A DNA stretch of 64,000 bases from positions 2,790,001 to 2,854,000 of the forward strand of contig NZ_CP031223.1 of the NCBI RefSeq assembly GCF_008973485.1, given 5' to 3'. The notes under the pieces were generated by a model. It had not been told where the DNA came from, ran no database searches, and saw nothing but the letters and a program-made list of their open reading frames with translations. Shown piece after piece: positions 28,071 to 36,281 of the stretch. The translations under genes and the position numbers were made by a program. Position 1 is the stretch's first letter, and each line of letters opens with the position of its first letter. This DNA comes from Psychrobacillus glaciei. GTDB lineage: Bacteria; Bacillota; Bacilli; Bacillales_A; Planococcaceae.

Positions 28071-28083
28071 CTACTGGTGGTTT
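28052..28083. terminator. Bidirectional terminator acuC / ccpA
   Basis: Perfect 10-bp stem AAACCACCAG / CTGGTGGTTT with a 12-base loop that holds the acuC stop codon; the T run is better for the ccpA direction. Confidence 0.85.
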
Positions 28084-28088
28084 CCTTA

Positions 28089-29087
28089 TTACTTCACAGA
28101 ATCTCTTTCCTCTATTCGGTAAGGAAGAATAACTGTTTGTTCGTCAATTTTTTCTTTGTTCATAAACTTTGTCAATAACCTCATTGAAACTGCTCCGATA
28201 TCATATAAAGGTAATACTACGCTAGTTAATTGAGGCCTTACCATTCGAGCAAGTTTGGAGTTTTCAAAACTAATGACCTCGATATCCTCAGGAACTCTAA
28301 AACCATTATCTTGAGCACCGTGAATTAAACCTATGGCAATTTCGTCATTTCCTGCAAAAAATGCTGTTGGAGGATTTTCAAGCTCACGAAGCTTTTTCCA
28401 AGCTAGAAGTCCATCATCATACGTATTATCAATGCCTACAATTAAATCTGAGTCAATTTCTATATTTGCCTTTTCTAGCGCCTCCTTATAACCAGATAAC
28501 TTGAACAATTGATTAATAGCCGATGATATTGAACCAGAAACAAAAGCAACACGTTTATGTCCATTTTGAAGTAAACGATTAGCTGCATCAACTGCTGCTT
28601 CATGATATTCGATATTTACAGAAGGAAACGAGTTAGTAGCCTCAATTGTACCTGCTAACACGATTGGAACTTGTGACCTTTCCATCTCTTTAAACATATC
28701 TTTTGTTACTTGATCACTCATCATGACAACTCCATCTACTTGCTTACTAAATAAGGTTGAAAGTAGTTGAACTTCTTTGTCTTCTTGTTGATCGGAGTTC
28801 GTTAAAATAATATTGTATCTATACATCGTTGCAATATCTTCTATTCCTCGCACAAGCTCCGCATAAAACACATTTGAAATATCTGGTATAATTACTCCAA
28901 CTGTTTTTGTCTTTTTACTTGCTAATCCTCTTGCGACTGCATTCGGTCTATAATCTAGTCGCTCGATTACTGCTAACACTTTTTGACGAGTGGCAGGTTT
29001 TACATTTTGGTTTCCATTTACTACACGAGAAACGGTTGCCATCGATACATTTGCTTCCCTTGCTACATCATATATTGTAATAGTCAA
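28089..29087 (-). CDS. ccpA: Catabolite control protein A
   Basis: A LacI-family regulator that, bound to HPr-Ser46-P, controls carbon catabolite genes at cre sites. The 332-aa protein has the helix-turn-helix [22 protein letters not shown] at the N terminus, the hinge helix [12 protein letters not shown], and a periplasmic-binding-like core ([28 protein letters not shown]). The start is TTG 29087 with AAGGAGGG seven bases upstream; in-frame ATGs farther up would add about 25 residues foreign to CcpA. Located between acuC and aroA as in B. subtilis, though motPS is absent here. Candidate cre targets in this window are at 14518 and 25500. Confidence 0.96.
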   Translation of the reverse strand: MTITIYDVAREANVSMATVSRVVNGNQNVKPATRQKVLAVIERLDYRPNAVARGLASKKTKTVGVIIPDISNVFYAELVRGIEDIATMYRYNIILTNSDQQEDKEVQLLSTLFSKQVDGVVMMSDQVTKDMFKEMERSQVPIVLAGTIEATNSFPSVNIEYHEAAVDAANRLLQNGHKRVAFVSGSISSAINQLFKLSGYKEALEKANIEIDSDLIVGIDNTYDDGLLAWKKLRELENPPTAFFAGNDEIAIGLIHGAQDNGFRVPEDIEVISFENSKLARMVRPQLTSVVLPLYDIGAVSMRLLTKFMNKEKIDEQTVILPYRIEERDSVK

Positions 29088-29171
29088 CGCATAACCCTCC
29101 TTCACTACCATGAATGTTTCTACTATATATAAATAATACTGTATGTTCACTATGATTTTCAATCATATAGT

Positions 29172-29201
29172 AAAACCGACTCTAGAAGAAGAGTCGGTTT
29201 T
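29172..29201 (-). terminator. Terminator of aroA
   Basis: Perfect 12-bp stem AAAACCGACTCT / AGAGTCGGTTTT with a 6-base loop, between the aroA stop and the ccpA start. Confidence 0.88.
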
Positions 29202-29220
29202 GTGAATAATTATAATCTAA

Positions 29221-30306
29221 TTATGCATGTACTTCATGAGTTTTCATAAATCTTTGTAACGAATCGTAAAATTCATCGAATTGCTTTAAGTTCATTTGTT
29301 GAGCTGCATCGGATAATGCCACTGCAGGGTCAGGATGAACTTCTGCCATTACCCCATCTGCTCCAATAGCAATTGCAGCTTTCGCGGCAGGCAATAAAAT
29401 ATCTCTGCGTCCAGTAGAATGCGTTACGTCAACAAATACAGGTAAATGTGTCTCTTGTTTCAATATTGGTACTGCAGAAATATCCAATGTATTTCTCGTA
29501 GCTCTTTCATACGTACGAATACCTCGTTCACATAAAATAATTTGATCATTACCTTGTGACATAATGTATTCAGCAGCGTGTATAAATTCATCTAAAGTAG
29601 CGGCAATTCCACGTTTTAGAAGTACTGGTTTATTAATCGAACCTACTGCTTTTAATAACTCAAAGTTTTGCATATTACGAGCACCAACTTGCACAACATC
29701 TATATAATCAAGTGCTTCCTCTAAATGGCTAGGTGTAACGATTTCAGACACTACCGCTAATCCATACTCTTGTGAAATTTGTTTTAATATTTTTAAGCCT
29801 TCTAATCCAAGTCCTTGGAAATCATATGGAGAAGTACGTGGCTTGTAAGCCCCACCTCTAATAAGTTTTAATCCTTTTGCTTGAATTGCTGCGGCAACCT
29901 CTGCAACTTGCGTATAAGATTCAACGGCACATGGACCAAATACAAAGGAAGGTGTACCTGTTCCAATTTTTTCACCATTAATCTCTACAATCGTATCTGC
30001 TGACTTCTTTTTACGTGAAACAAGAAGTGCTTTTTTCTGATCATCCACTTGCAGTTCTAAAGCAGTTTTGAAAATTTCTTTAAAAATGTGCTCCACTGTG
30101 GACTGTGGTAGCGGGCCATTATTGTTTTCTTTTAAATGATCTAGCATATTTCTTTCGCGAAGAGGGTCATATCTATTTACACCTTGTTTTTCTTTTACTC
30201 TTCCAATTTCTTGAACGACTCCAGCTCTTTCATTAATCAACTGTAAAATTTCTACGTTGATTTCATCTACACGTGTGCGTAATCCTTCTAAGTCTACTTG
30301 ACTCAT
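29221..30306 (-). CDS. aroA: DAHP synthase fused to chorismate mutase
   Basis: First enzyme of the shikimate pathway, condensing PEP and erythrose-4-phosphate, fused to an AroQ-type chorismate mutase that acts as feedback sensor in Bacillus. The mutase occupies about residues 1-85 ([37 protein letters not shown]); the synthase domain follows from about 105 ([59 protein letters not shown]). Length 361 aa, close to the 358 aa of B. subtilis AroA. Neighbour of ccpA as in that species. Confidence 0.96.
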   Translation of the reverse strand: MSQVDLEGLRTRVDEINVEILQLINERAGVVQEIGRVKEKQGVNRYDPLRERNMLDHLKENNNGPLPQSTVEHIFKEIFKTALELQVDDQKKALLVSRKKKSADTIVEINGEKIGTGTPSFVFGPCAVESYTQVAEVAAAIQAKGLKLIRGGAYKPRTSPYDFQGLGLEGLKILKQISQEYGLAVVSEIVTPSHLEEALDYIDVVQVGARNMQNFELLKAVGSINKPVLLKRGIAATLDEFIHAAEYIMSQGNDQIILCERGIRTYERATRNTLDISAVPILKQETHLPVFVDVTHSTGRRDILLPAAKAAIAIGADGVMAEVHPDPAVALSDAAQQMNLKQFDEFYDSLQRFMKTHEVHA

Positions 30307-30475
30307 AGTTAATTCTCCTCTCTTCTCTCCAACGACACTTTATATCGACTGAAGATTATGATACATTTTTAGATATAAGACATATTATAATCAATGCATG
30401 CATGAATGTCACGCATTTTATTTTAACGCTTCAACTCGCTAAAGTATTTGCTATTAAGAAAAGGGACGTGAGAAT

Positions 30476-32611
30476 TTGTCAACCAAGTTATTTGCACTGG
30501 ATATAGGTACAAGATCTGTAGTTGGAATCATCTTAGAAGAACGCGACCAATCATTTCACGTTGTGGATATACTAGTTAAGGAACACAAAGAACGAGCAAT
30601 GGTTGATGGGCAAATACATAATGTTCTTAAAGTAGCGGAAGCAATTATTTCTATTAAAACACAATTAGAAGTAAAACACGGACCACTTGAAAAAGTAAGC
30701 GTTGCCGCTGCTGGACGTGCGTTAAAAACAGAACAAGCCATGGTAGAACTGGATATTAAAAACAGACCTATATTTTCAGAGGAAGACGTTAGTCGCTTGG
30801 AACTATCGGCGGTCCAAAAAGCTCAAACTAATTTAGTCCAAAAAGATTTCGAAAAACACTCTAGTCATTATTATTGTGTTGGATATAGTGTATTATACTA
30901 TCGACTTGATGGGGAAGAAATAGGAAGCTTAGTTGACCAACAAGGGACAGTGGCTTCTATCGAGGTAATCGCTACTTTCTTGCCTAGAGTTGTCGTCGAA
31001 TCATTATTATCTGCTTTAAAGAGAGCAGGTTTAGAGATGGAAGCTTTAACTTTAGAACCAATTGCTGCTATTAATGTATTAATACCGCCATCTATGCGGC
31101 GACTAAATGTTGCTCTTGTTGATATCGGTGCAGGAACGTCTGATATCGCTATCACAGATCACGGTACGGTTGTTGCCTACGGGATGGTTCCAAATGCCGG
31201 TGACGAGATAACAGAAGCATTAAGCGACCATTATTTATTAGACTTCCCGCTTGCAGAAGAAGCGAAGCGAGCTATTAATCAAAATGACTTTATACGTATT
31301 CAAGATATTTTAGGTTTTGATCAAAATATACCGAAAGAAGAAGTCATAGATGTTATTCGACCAGCGACTCTTGAATTAGCTACCTCTATTTCAAATGAGA
31401 TACTTCGATTGAATAATAACAAACCAACCAAAGCAGTTATGCTTGTTGGAGGAGGCAGTTTAACTCCATCACTTACTACTATTCTTGCAGAAAAATTAGA
31501 GCTTCCTTCTAACCGTGTAGCTGTTCGTGGAATTGATGCTATTCAAAATTTAACGAAAGAAGACCATATTCCAGTTACACCTGAATTAGTTACACCTATT
31601 GGGATTGCAATCGCTGCAAAACGAGCACCAATTCAATATATGTCAGTAGAAGTAAACAATCAAATCGTTCGACTATTTGAATTAAAAGAAATGACTGTCG
31701 GAGATGCACTACTTGCAGCGAATATATCGGCACGAAAACTATATGGAAAGCCAGGTGCGGCACTTGCTGTTCAAGTAAATGGAAGAGACATTTATATCCC
31801 TGGCGAACACGGGAAACCAGCTCTTATTCACTTGAATGGACATGAAGCTAATACTAAAAAAACAATTAAAAGTAACGATAAGATTGAGCTATTTGAAGGT
31901 CAAGACGGGAAGGATGGGGAGGCAACGGTTCGAGATTTACTTGATGATGCTTCTGTTAAAACCGTTACATGTCAAGGAGTTATACATATAGTAGAACCAA
32001 TTATTTCTATTAACAACCAAAAAGCATCTCTTGATACCGTGCTAAAAGAGAGAGATAAACTAACAGTAGAAACACCACAAACAGTGGAACAAGTATTAGT
32101 AGCAATCCGGAAAGAAAGTTATCTTTCTCAACTAAAACCATTTTCGATTACAATCAATGATAAGAACTACTTTATACCAGAGTTCACTACGTCGTTATGG
32201 TTAAATAACAATCCTGTGAAACTACAATATCCTGTTCAAGATAATGATATTTTAGAAATAAAAATAGTAAGCTCACCAAAGCTATTACAAATTGCTAATC
32301 AATTAGATAGAAAACTAGTCGATCAAATTAAAGTTATTTTTCAGAATGAAGAAATTGAACTATTTAAATCATGTGCAATTGTTTCCAATGGAGCAACACC
32401 TATTACTTCAGAGGATATCGTTCCAAATGGTTCAATTCTTCAATGGCAAGATGTCAATACTTCTTCTTGGATCTTTCAAGATGTCTTTCGCTTTTCTAAT
32501 TGGACTTTACCGGATGCTAAGGGTTCCTTTCAAATTAGGAAGAATGGACAAGCATCTGGTTTTGATGAAGAAATCTTCGGTGGAGATCAACTAGAGATCG
32601 TTTTTAATTAA
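30476..32611 (+). CDS. Large FtsA-like actin-family ATPase with repeat C terminus
   Basis: A 711-aa cytoplasmic protein. The first 385 residues form an FtsA/PilM-like actin fold: ALDIGTRSVVGI (phosphate 1), LVDIGAGTSDIAITDHGTVV near 220 (phosphate 2), MLVGGGSLTPSLTTILAEKL near 325 (adenosine loop). The rest (390-711) is an extension with about five similar units, each with a V/I-N strand and an end like NDKIEL, RDKLTV, NDILEI, NGSILQW or GDQLEI, reminiscent of beta-grasp repeats. Homologs annotated as cell division protein FtsA exist in Bacillales, but the true FtsA sits beside ftsZ, so this is a paralog of unknown role. TTG 30476 follows AAGGGACGTG. A family B repeat starts at its stop codon. 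Confidence 0.75.
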   Translation: MSTKLFALDIGTRSVVGIILEERDQSFHVVDILVKEHKERAMVDGQIHNVLKVAEAIISIKTQLEVKHGPLEKVSVAAAGRALKTEQAMVELDIKNRPIFSEEDVSRLELSAVQKAQTNLVQKDFEKHSSHYYCVGYSVLYYRLDGEEIGSLVDQQGTVASIEVIATFLPRVVVESLLSALKRAGLEMEALTLEPIAAINVLIPPSMRRLNVALVDIGAGTSDIAITDHGTVVAYGMVPNAGDEITEALSDHYLLDFPLAEEAKRAINQNDFIRIQDILGFDQNIPKEEVIDVIRPATLELATSISNEILRLNNNKPTKAVMLVGGGSLTPSLTTILAEKLELPSNRVAVRGIDAIQNLTKEDHIPVTPELVTPIGIAIAAKRAPIQYMSVEVNNQIVRLFELKEMTVGDALLAANISARKLYGKPGAALAVQVNGRDIYIPGEHGKPALIHLNGHEANTKKTIKSNDKIELFEGQDGKDGEATVRDLLDDASVKTVTCQGVIHIVEPIISINNQKASLDTVLKERDKLTVETPQTVEQVLVAIRKESYLSQLKPFSITINDKNYFIPEFTTSLWLNNNPVKLQYPVQDNDILEIKIVSSPKLLQIANQLDRKLVDQIKVIFQNEEIELFKSCAIVSNGATPITSEDIVPNGSILQWQDVNTSSWIFQDVFRFSNWTLPDAKGSFQIRKNGQASGFDEEIFGGDQLEIVFN

Positions 32612-33060
32612 GAAAAGCGCAAGTGACCTTTATGTTCATCTTGTCCTCTCTGTTTCCAGAGTGCTTTGGACTAAATCCTCATCTACACTATTACCGTAGT
32701 AATTTGGCTCATGAAGTGACTGTGTCACTTCACGAGCCATTTTTTCAGGTAATCTTGTGGCTGGTGTTTGTCCGTCGCCATCTTGAAATAGATAGAGACA
32801 AGGTACATAAGCTTTGGATAATGAAAGAATAAATCCTATTCTACTCTTTTAAAAGCGGACGAAGATACAATTTCGTCCGCTCAGCGCTTCTTTATCAATG
32901 AATACTATCTATTTTTTCAGTTTCCACCAACTCTAATCATACACCCACTGATTCATGTATACTGTGTAAGTTAAAACTAAAAAAATCAAAATCTACCCCT
33001 TAAAGTTATACAATGAAGCCTTACTATTACTGAATTCCTAGCGATAGCTGGGCTAAATCT
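32609..33060 (+). repeat. Family B structured repeat, copy B2 (full length)
   Basis: It begins TAAGAAAAGCGCAAG, where TAA is the stop codon of the preceding gene. Apical stem at 32706-32738 (GGCTCATGAAGTGAC / GTCACTTCACGAGCC, one mismatch). Arms: TTATGTTCATCTTGTCC.CTCTG against ATAGAGACAAGGTACATAA. The 3-prime hairpin GCGGACGAAGATACAATTTCGTCCGC is followed by the family tail. From about 32930 to 33060 it aligns with 38870-39010 (for example CTTACTATTACTGAATTC), so the repeated block is larger than the hairpin itself. Confidence 0.85.
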
Positions 33061-33084
33061 TCTTGTTAGGTACTACTCACTTAA

Positions 33085-33240
33085 AGGATTGGAGTGAAAG
33101 GTGGCGACTCCGGCGGGATGAGTGAGACAGATGAGCCATCTCAACGACGCGAATGCGGCGGTGATGACTCATCGGTCACCCCGCGGAACGCGTCCACCTG
33201 AAACGGAAATCCGGGGTATTTTTTAATTCTTTCAAGTAAT
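33085..33240 (+). repeat. Family A repeat (unit A3)
   Basis: GGATTGGAGTGAAAGGTGGCG at one end, palindromic middle GATGAGCCATC..GATGACTCATC, and CCGCGGAACGCGTCCACCTG at the other end. The flanks match those of unit A4 at 39.0 kb. Confidence 0.8.
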
Positions 33241-33284
33241 ATGAACGCTGGTTTCGCAGGTTGATAATCCATAAACTTTCTTAT

Positions 33285-33520
33285 CTTTTTAGATAAACGC
33301 AAGCACCATTTAGGTGTATCTTACCTTCTCTATTTCCAAGTGCTTTGGACGAAACATTTGCTACACTATTGCAGTTAGAGTAATGGATGCTATCTATTTT
33401 CTTAAGTTCCACCAATAATTTATCTACCGCTTGAATCCTGTATACCGTGGACCGTAGAGGAAGGCGCCAAGATGGTTCGATCTCGGAAAGCAAGTATCTT
33501 TTTCCAATTTCGTTTTAACG
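33285..33520 (+). repeat. Family B repeat, shortened copy B4
   Basis: It keeps the head and 5-prime arm (TAAACGCAAGC.CC, GTGTATCTTACCTTCTCTATT, GTGCTTTGGACGAAACAT) and then jumps to the tail TAATGGATGCTATCTATTTT. The apical stem, 3-prime arm and terminator hairpin are missing. Confidence 0.75.
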
Positions 33521-33535
33521 TAAGCCATTCCAAAT

Positions 33536-33585
33536 AAAAGTGGTAGTCCCTTCGTAATAATACGACTTAAAGGACTACCACTTTT
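33536..33585 (-). terminator. Terminator of ytxG-ytxH
   Basis: 14-bp perfect stem AAAAGTGGTAGTCC / GGACTACCACTTTT with an inner CGTA/TACG hairpin, directly after the ytxH stop codon. Confidence 0.88.
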
Positions 33586-33589
33586 ACGT

Positions 33590-34177
33590 TTAGTTATTTG
33601 ATTTGTTATTTACAACTGCATCCTTTATTGCTTCTGCAACTGATGTTGCATCATCATCTTCGTCCTTTTCGTCTGCTGTTACCTCTTCTGTCGTATGCGA
33701 AATAGTTTCCATATAGTCCATTGACTCTTCCCCTTCTGATGATGCAGTCCCATCATCTTGAGGAGAAGTTGGCATACCTTTAATCGATTTTACTTTCTCT
33801 ACAAGTTGTCCCGATTGCTCTTGCAACTGCTTAGACAATTGAGTTGTCTTTTCCATTGCAGTTGAAGATAAATCTTTTGTTTTATCCTTTAATTGACTAG
33901 CTTGAATTGTAATATTTTCTCTCAGTTCTGTCCCAGTCTTTGGTGCTAATAATAATGCTGTAGCTGCTCCAATTATGCCACCAACAAGAACTCCAAGGAT
34001 AAAGTCTTTACCATTTACTTCGTCATTACGGTAAATAGTTTCTCTACTTTCGTTATTGTAAGGTAGAGGTGGATACGTAGACTGCATTTGTTGGTTATAC
34101 GATGATTGATTTTCATAATACTCATTATTGTGTTTTGCATCATTATAATTTGGTTTATTGTGATTATAATTGCTCAT
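33590..34177 (-). CDS. ytxH: YtxH domain general stress protein
   Basis: A 195-aa protein with a Gln/Asn/Tyr-rich N terminus (1-50), the YtxH core at about 55-82 (GKDFILGVLVGGIIGAATALLLAPKTG, one glycine-rich membrane helix), an amphipathic helical stretch to 135 and an acidic C terminus. The function is unknown; in B. subtilis the ytxGH genes belong to the general stress and stationary-phase regulons. GGAGGAAG precedes the start, 21 bases after ytxG. Confidence 0.88.
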   Translation of the reverse strand: MSNYNHNKPNYNDAKHNNEYYENQSSYNQQMQSTYPPLPYNNESRETIYRNDEVNGKDFILGVLVGGIIGAATALLLAPKTGTELRENITIQASQLKDKTKDLSSTAMEKTTQLSKQLQEQSGQLVEKVKSIKGMPTSPQDDGTASSEGEESMDYMETISHTTEEVTADEKDEDDDATSVAEAIKDAVVNNKSNN

Positions 34178-34198
34178 TTGACTTCCTCCAATAACTTA

Positions 34199-34654
34199 TT
34201 ATTTTTTTTTCGAATCGTATTCATTATAACCTGCTTCTTCTAATGCTTTCCGCTCTTTCCATTTGTCTCGAACGCCAAGAAAAACATTACTCCATTGAAT
34301 CACTTGTGCAATCTTCTCTTCGTTTTTTTCTACCTCTGAAGAAACGGAAGAAGTAATCCGTTGAATAGAATAGTTTAAACCATTAACAGACGTTCCTACA
34401 TTTTTTACTGCATCTACAACCGTGTTCAACTTCTCTGATTTTTTTTGAATATCTTCAGCTAATTCATTTGTTTTATGAAGAAGTTGCGCTGTTTCTTTCG
34501 TTACATTTTGTAAATTTGTATCTAGCCCTTCCAGTGTACTAGCAACATTATTTAATGTCTTTTTCACAGAAAATAAAGTAACTGCCAGGCTTATACAAAG
34601 TACTAAAAATGCAATTGCAGCTATAATAGCAGCTATGTATAAGAGATTTTCCAT
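34199..34654 (-). CDS. ytxG: YtxG, DUF948 membrane-anchored coiled-coil protein
   Basis: A 151-aa protein with an N-terminal membrane helix (about 3-26, LLYIAAIIAAIAFLVLCISL) and a helical region with heptad character (TLNNVASTLEGLDTNLQNV). DUF948 proteins accompany YtxH in Bacillales; no activity is known. ATG 34654 follows GAAGGAGG. A sigma-B-like promoter lies 34 bases upstream, and ytxH follows, so the two form a stress operon. The third B. subtilis gene of this group, ytxJ, is not present here. Confidence 0.87.
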   Translation of the reverse strand: MENLLYIAAIIAAIAFLVLCISLAVTLFSVKKTLNNVASTLEGLDTNLQNVTKETAQLLHKTNELAEDIQKKSEKLNTVVDAVKNVGTSVNGLNYSIQRITSSVSSEVEKNEEKIAQVIQWSNVFLGVRDKWKERKALEEAGYNEYDSKKK

Positions 34655-34687
34655 TTTGTATCCTCCTTCAATTGTCATATATCATTT

Positions 34688-34712
34688 TTACCCTAAAAGA
34701 ATAAAAATAAAC
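34688..34712 (-). promoter_or_regulatory. Putative sigma-B promoter of ytxGH
   Basis: On the minus strand GTTTAT, 13 bases, GGGTAA: five of six and six of six positions of the general-stress pattern GTTTAA / GGGWAW at the usual spacing. The start codon is 34 bases downstream of the -10 box. Confidence 0.65.
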
Positions 34713-34762
34713 TTCTTTCTATATAATACTATACTACGGTTCTTTCGAATATTCTTTAAATA

Positions 34763-34798
34763 AAAAATGCTTAATCCGAAAATGGATTAGGCATTTTT
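34763..34798 (-). terminator. Terminator of murC
   Basis: AAAAAATGCctAATCC / GGATTaaGCATTTTTT on the minus strand with a 6-base loop and a long T run. Confidence 0.85.
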
Positions 34799-34857
34799 TA
34801 TTTAATCAGATAAGTAATTATACAATCCCAACTTAGTTACTGTCTAGAAACAAGTAA

Positions 34858-36156
34858 CTAAACAAGCTTCTCTTCAAATGCTTGTTGATATTTTTGAACA
34901 TCTCCTGCTCCCATAAATAAAAAGACTGCATTATCATAACGGAGCAATTGATTTACATTTTCTTCTGTTAAAATAATACTTCCTTCAATAATATCGGCTA
35001 ATGTATGAATAGTTAGGTCTCCAGCATTTTCTCTCGCCGATCCAAAAATATCACATAAGAATACTTGATCTGAAAGATTTAAACTCTCGCCAAATTCATT
35101 TAAGAATTTTTGTGTTCTCGTAAAAGTATGTGGTTGAAAAATAGAAATAATTTTTCTATCTGGGTATTTTTGTCTAGCCGATTGTATCGTAGCTTTTATT
35201 TCAGTTGGATGATGTGCATAATCATCGATTATCATACGATCTCCAATAATCGTTTCTGTAAAGCGTCTTTTAACCCCTTCAAATGTTTCTAACCCTTTTT
35301 GAATAATTTCTGCAGGTACGTCCTCATAATGACAAAGAGAAATTACTGCTAAAGAATTCAAAACTGCATGATCACCGAATAAAGGAATTGTAAAACGATG
35401 GTAAAATTCATGACGAACAAATACATCAAAAGAAGTGCCTTCTGTCGTTCTTTCTAAGTTCCTAGCAGCAAAGTCATTTTGTTCCCCGAAACCATAGTAA
35501 AGTACAGGGACTGGAGCTTTAATTTCCTGTAAATACTTGTCGTCTCCACAAGCAATAATCCCTTTTTTCACTTGCATGGCCATGGATTGAAAAGCATTAA
35601 ATACATCATCAACATCATGGAAATAGTCTGGATGATCAAAATCAATATTTGTCATAATTGCATAGTCTGGATGATAAGCTAAAAAATGTCTGCGATATTC
35701 GCATGCCTCAAACACAAAGTTAGCTGCATCTTTCATCCCTTTTCCTGTGCCATCTCCAATTAAAAAGGTGGTAGGTTTATATCCGCTTAATACATGCGAA
35801 AGTAGTCCTGTAGTAGACGTTTTGCCATGAGCACCAGTTACTGCTACTGAGGTAAACTGACTCATATAATTGCCTAAAAATTCATGGTATCGAATGATTG
35901 GCAAACCAAGTTCCTTCGCCTTTACTAACTCAGGATGACTATCTGGGAATGCGTTACCTGCAATAATAGTTATTCCTTCTTCAATATTAGCTTCATCAAA
36001 TAATAGAACTTTTATATCTCGTTCATGTAATGGTTTTTCAGTAAAAAAATACTTTTCAATATCAGATCCTTGTACCTCGTTACCAACATCATGTAATATT
36101 TGTGCCAACGAGCTCATTCCAGACCCTTTAATGCCTGTAAAATGATATTTTGTCAT
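34858..36156 (-). CDS. murC: UDP-N-acetylmuramate--L-alanine ligase
   Basis: Adds L-alanine to UDP-MurNAc, the first amino-acid step of peptidoglycan precursor synthesis. The 432-aa protein shows the Rossmann start [18 protein letters not shown], the ATP loop GAHGKTST at 108-115, [10 protein letters not shown] and [10 protein letters not shown], all Mur ligase landmarks. The ATP loop reads GAHGKTST, as in Bacillus MurC. ATG 36156 has AGGAGG eleven bases upstream; the longer frame from 36186 overlaps it. The length equals B. subtilis MurC. Downstream of sftA on the same strand. Confidence 0.96.
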   Translation of the reverse strand: MTKYHFTGIKGSGMSSLAQILHDVGNEVQGSDIEKYFFTEKPLHERDIKVLLFDEANIEEGITIIAGNAFPDSHPELVKAKELGLPIIRYHEFLGNYMSQFTSVAVTGAHGKTSTTGLLSHVLSGYKPTTFLIGDGTGKGMKDAANFVFEACEYRRHFLAYHPDYAIMTNIDFDHPDYFHDVDDVFNAFQSMAMQVKKGIIACGDDKYLQEIKAPVPVLYYGFGEQNDFAARNLERTTEGTSFDVFVRHEFYHRFTIPLFGDHAVLNSLAVISLCHYEDVPAEIIQKGLETFEGVKRRFTETIIGDRMIIDDYAHHPTEIKATIQSARQKYPDRKIISIFQPHTFTRTQKFLNEFGESLNLSDQVFLCDIFGSARENAGDLTIHTLADIIEGSIILTEENVNQLLRYDNAVFLFMGAGDVQKYQQAFEEKLV

Positions 36157-36281
36157 ACGTTGTAAACCTCCTGGGATATTCCCCATTTATATGCATATTC
36201 GAATCATAAATAGTTTATTCCGCCTTAGTAGACGTATTCCCAATTATATCATTATTTAATCGTTAATATTAATAAACTATA

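Noticed and set aside
29088-29162. ATG start giving a longer CcpA
   Set aside because: No ribosome site, and the extra residues precede the invariant TIYDVAREA start; TTG 29087 has AAGGAGGG.
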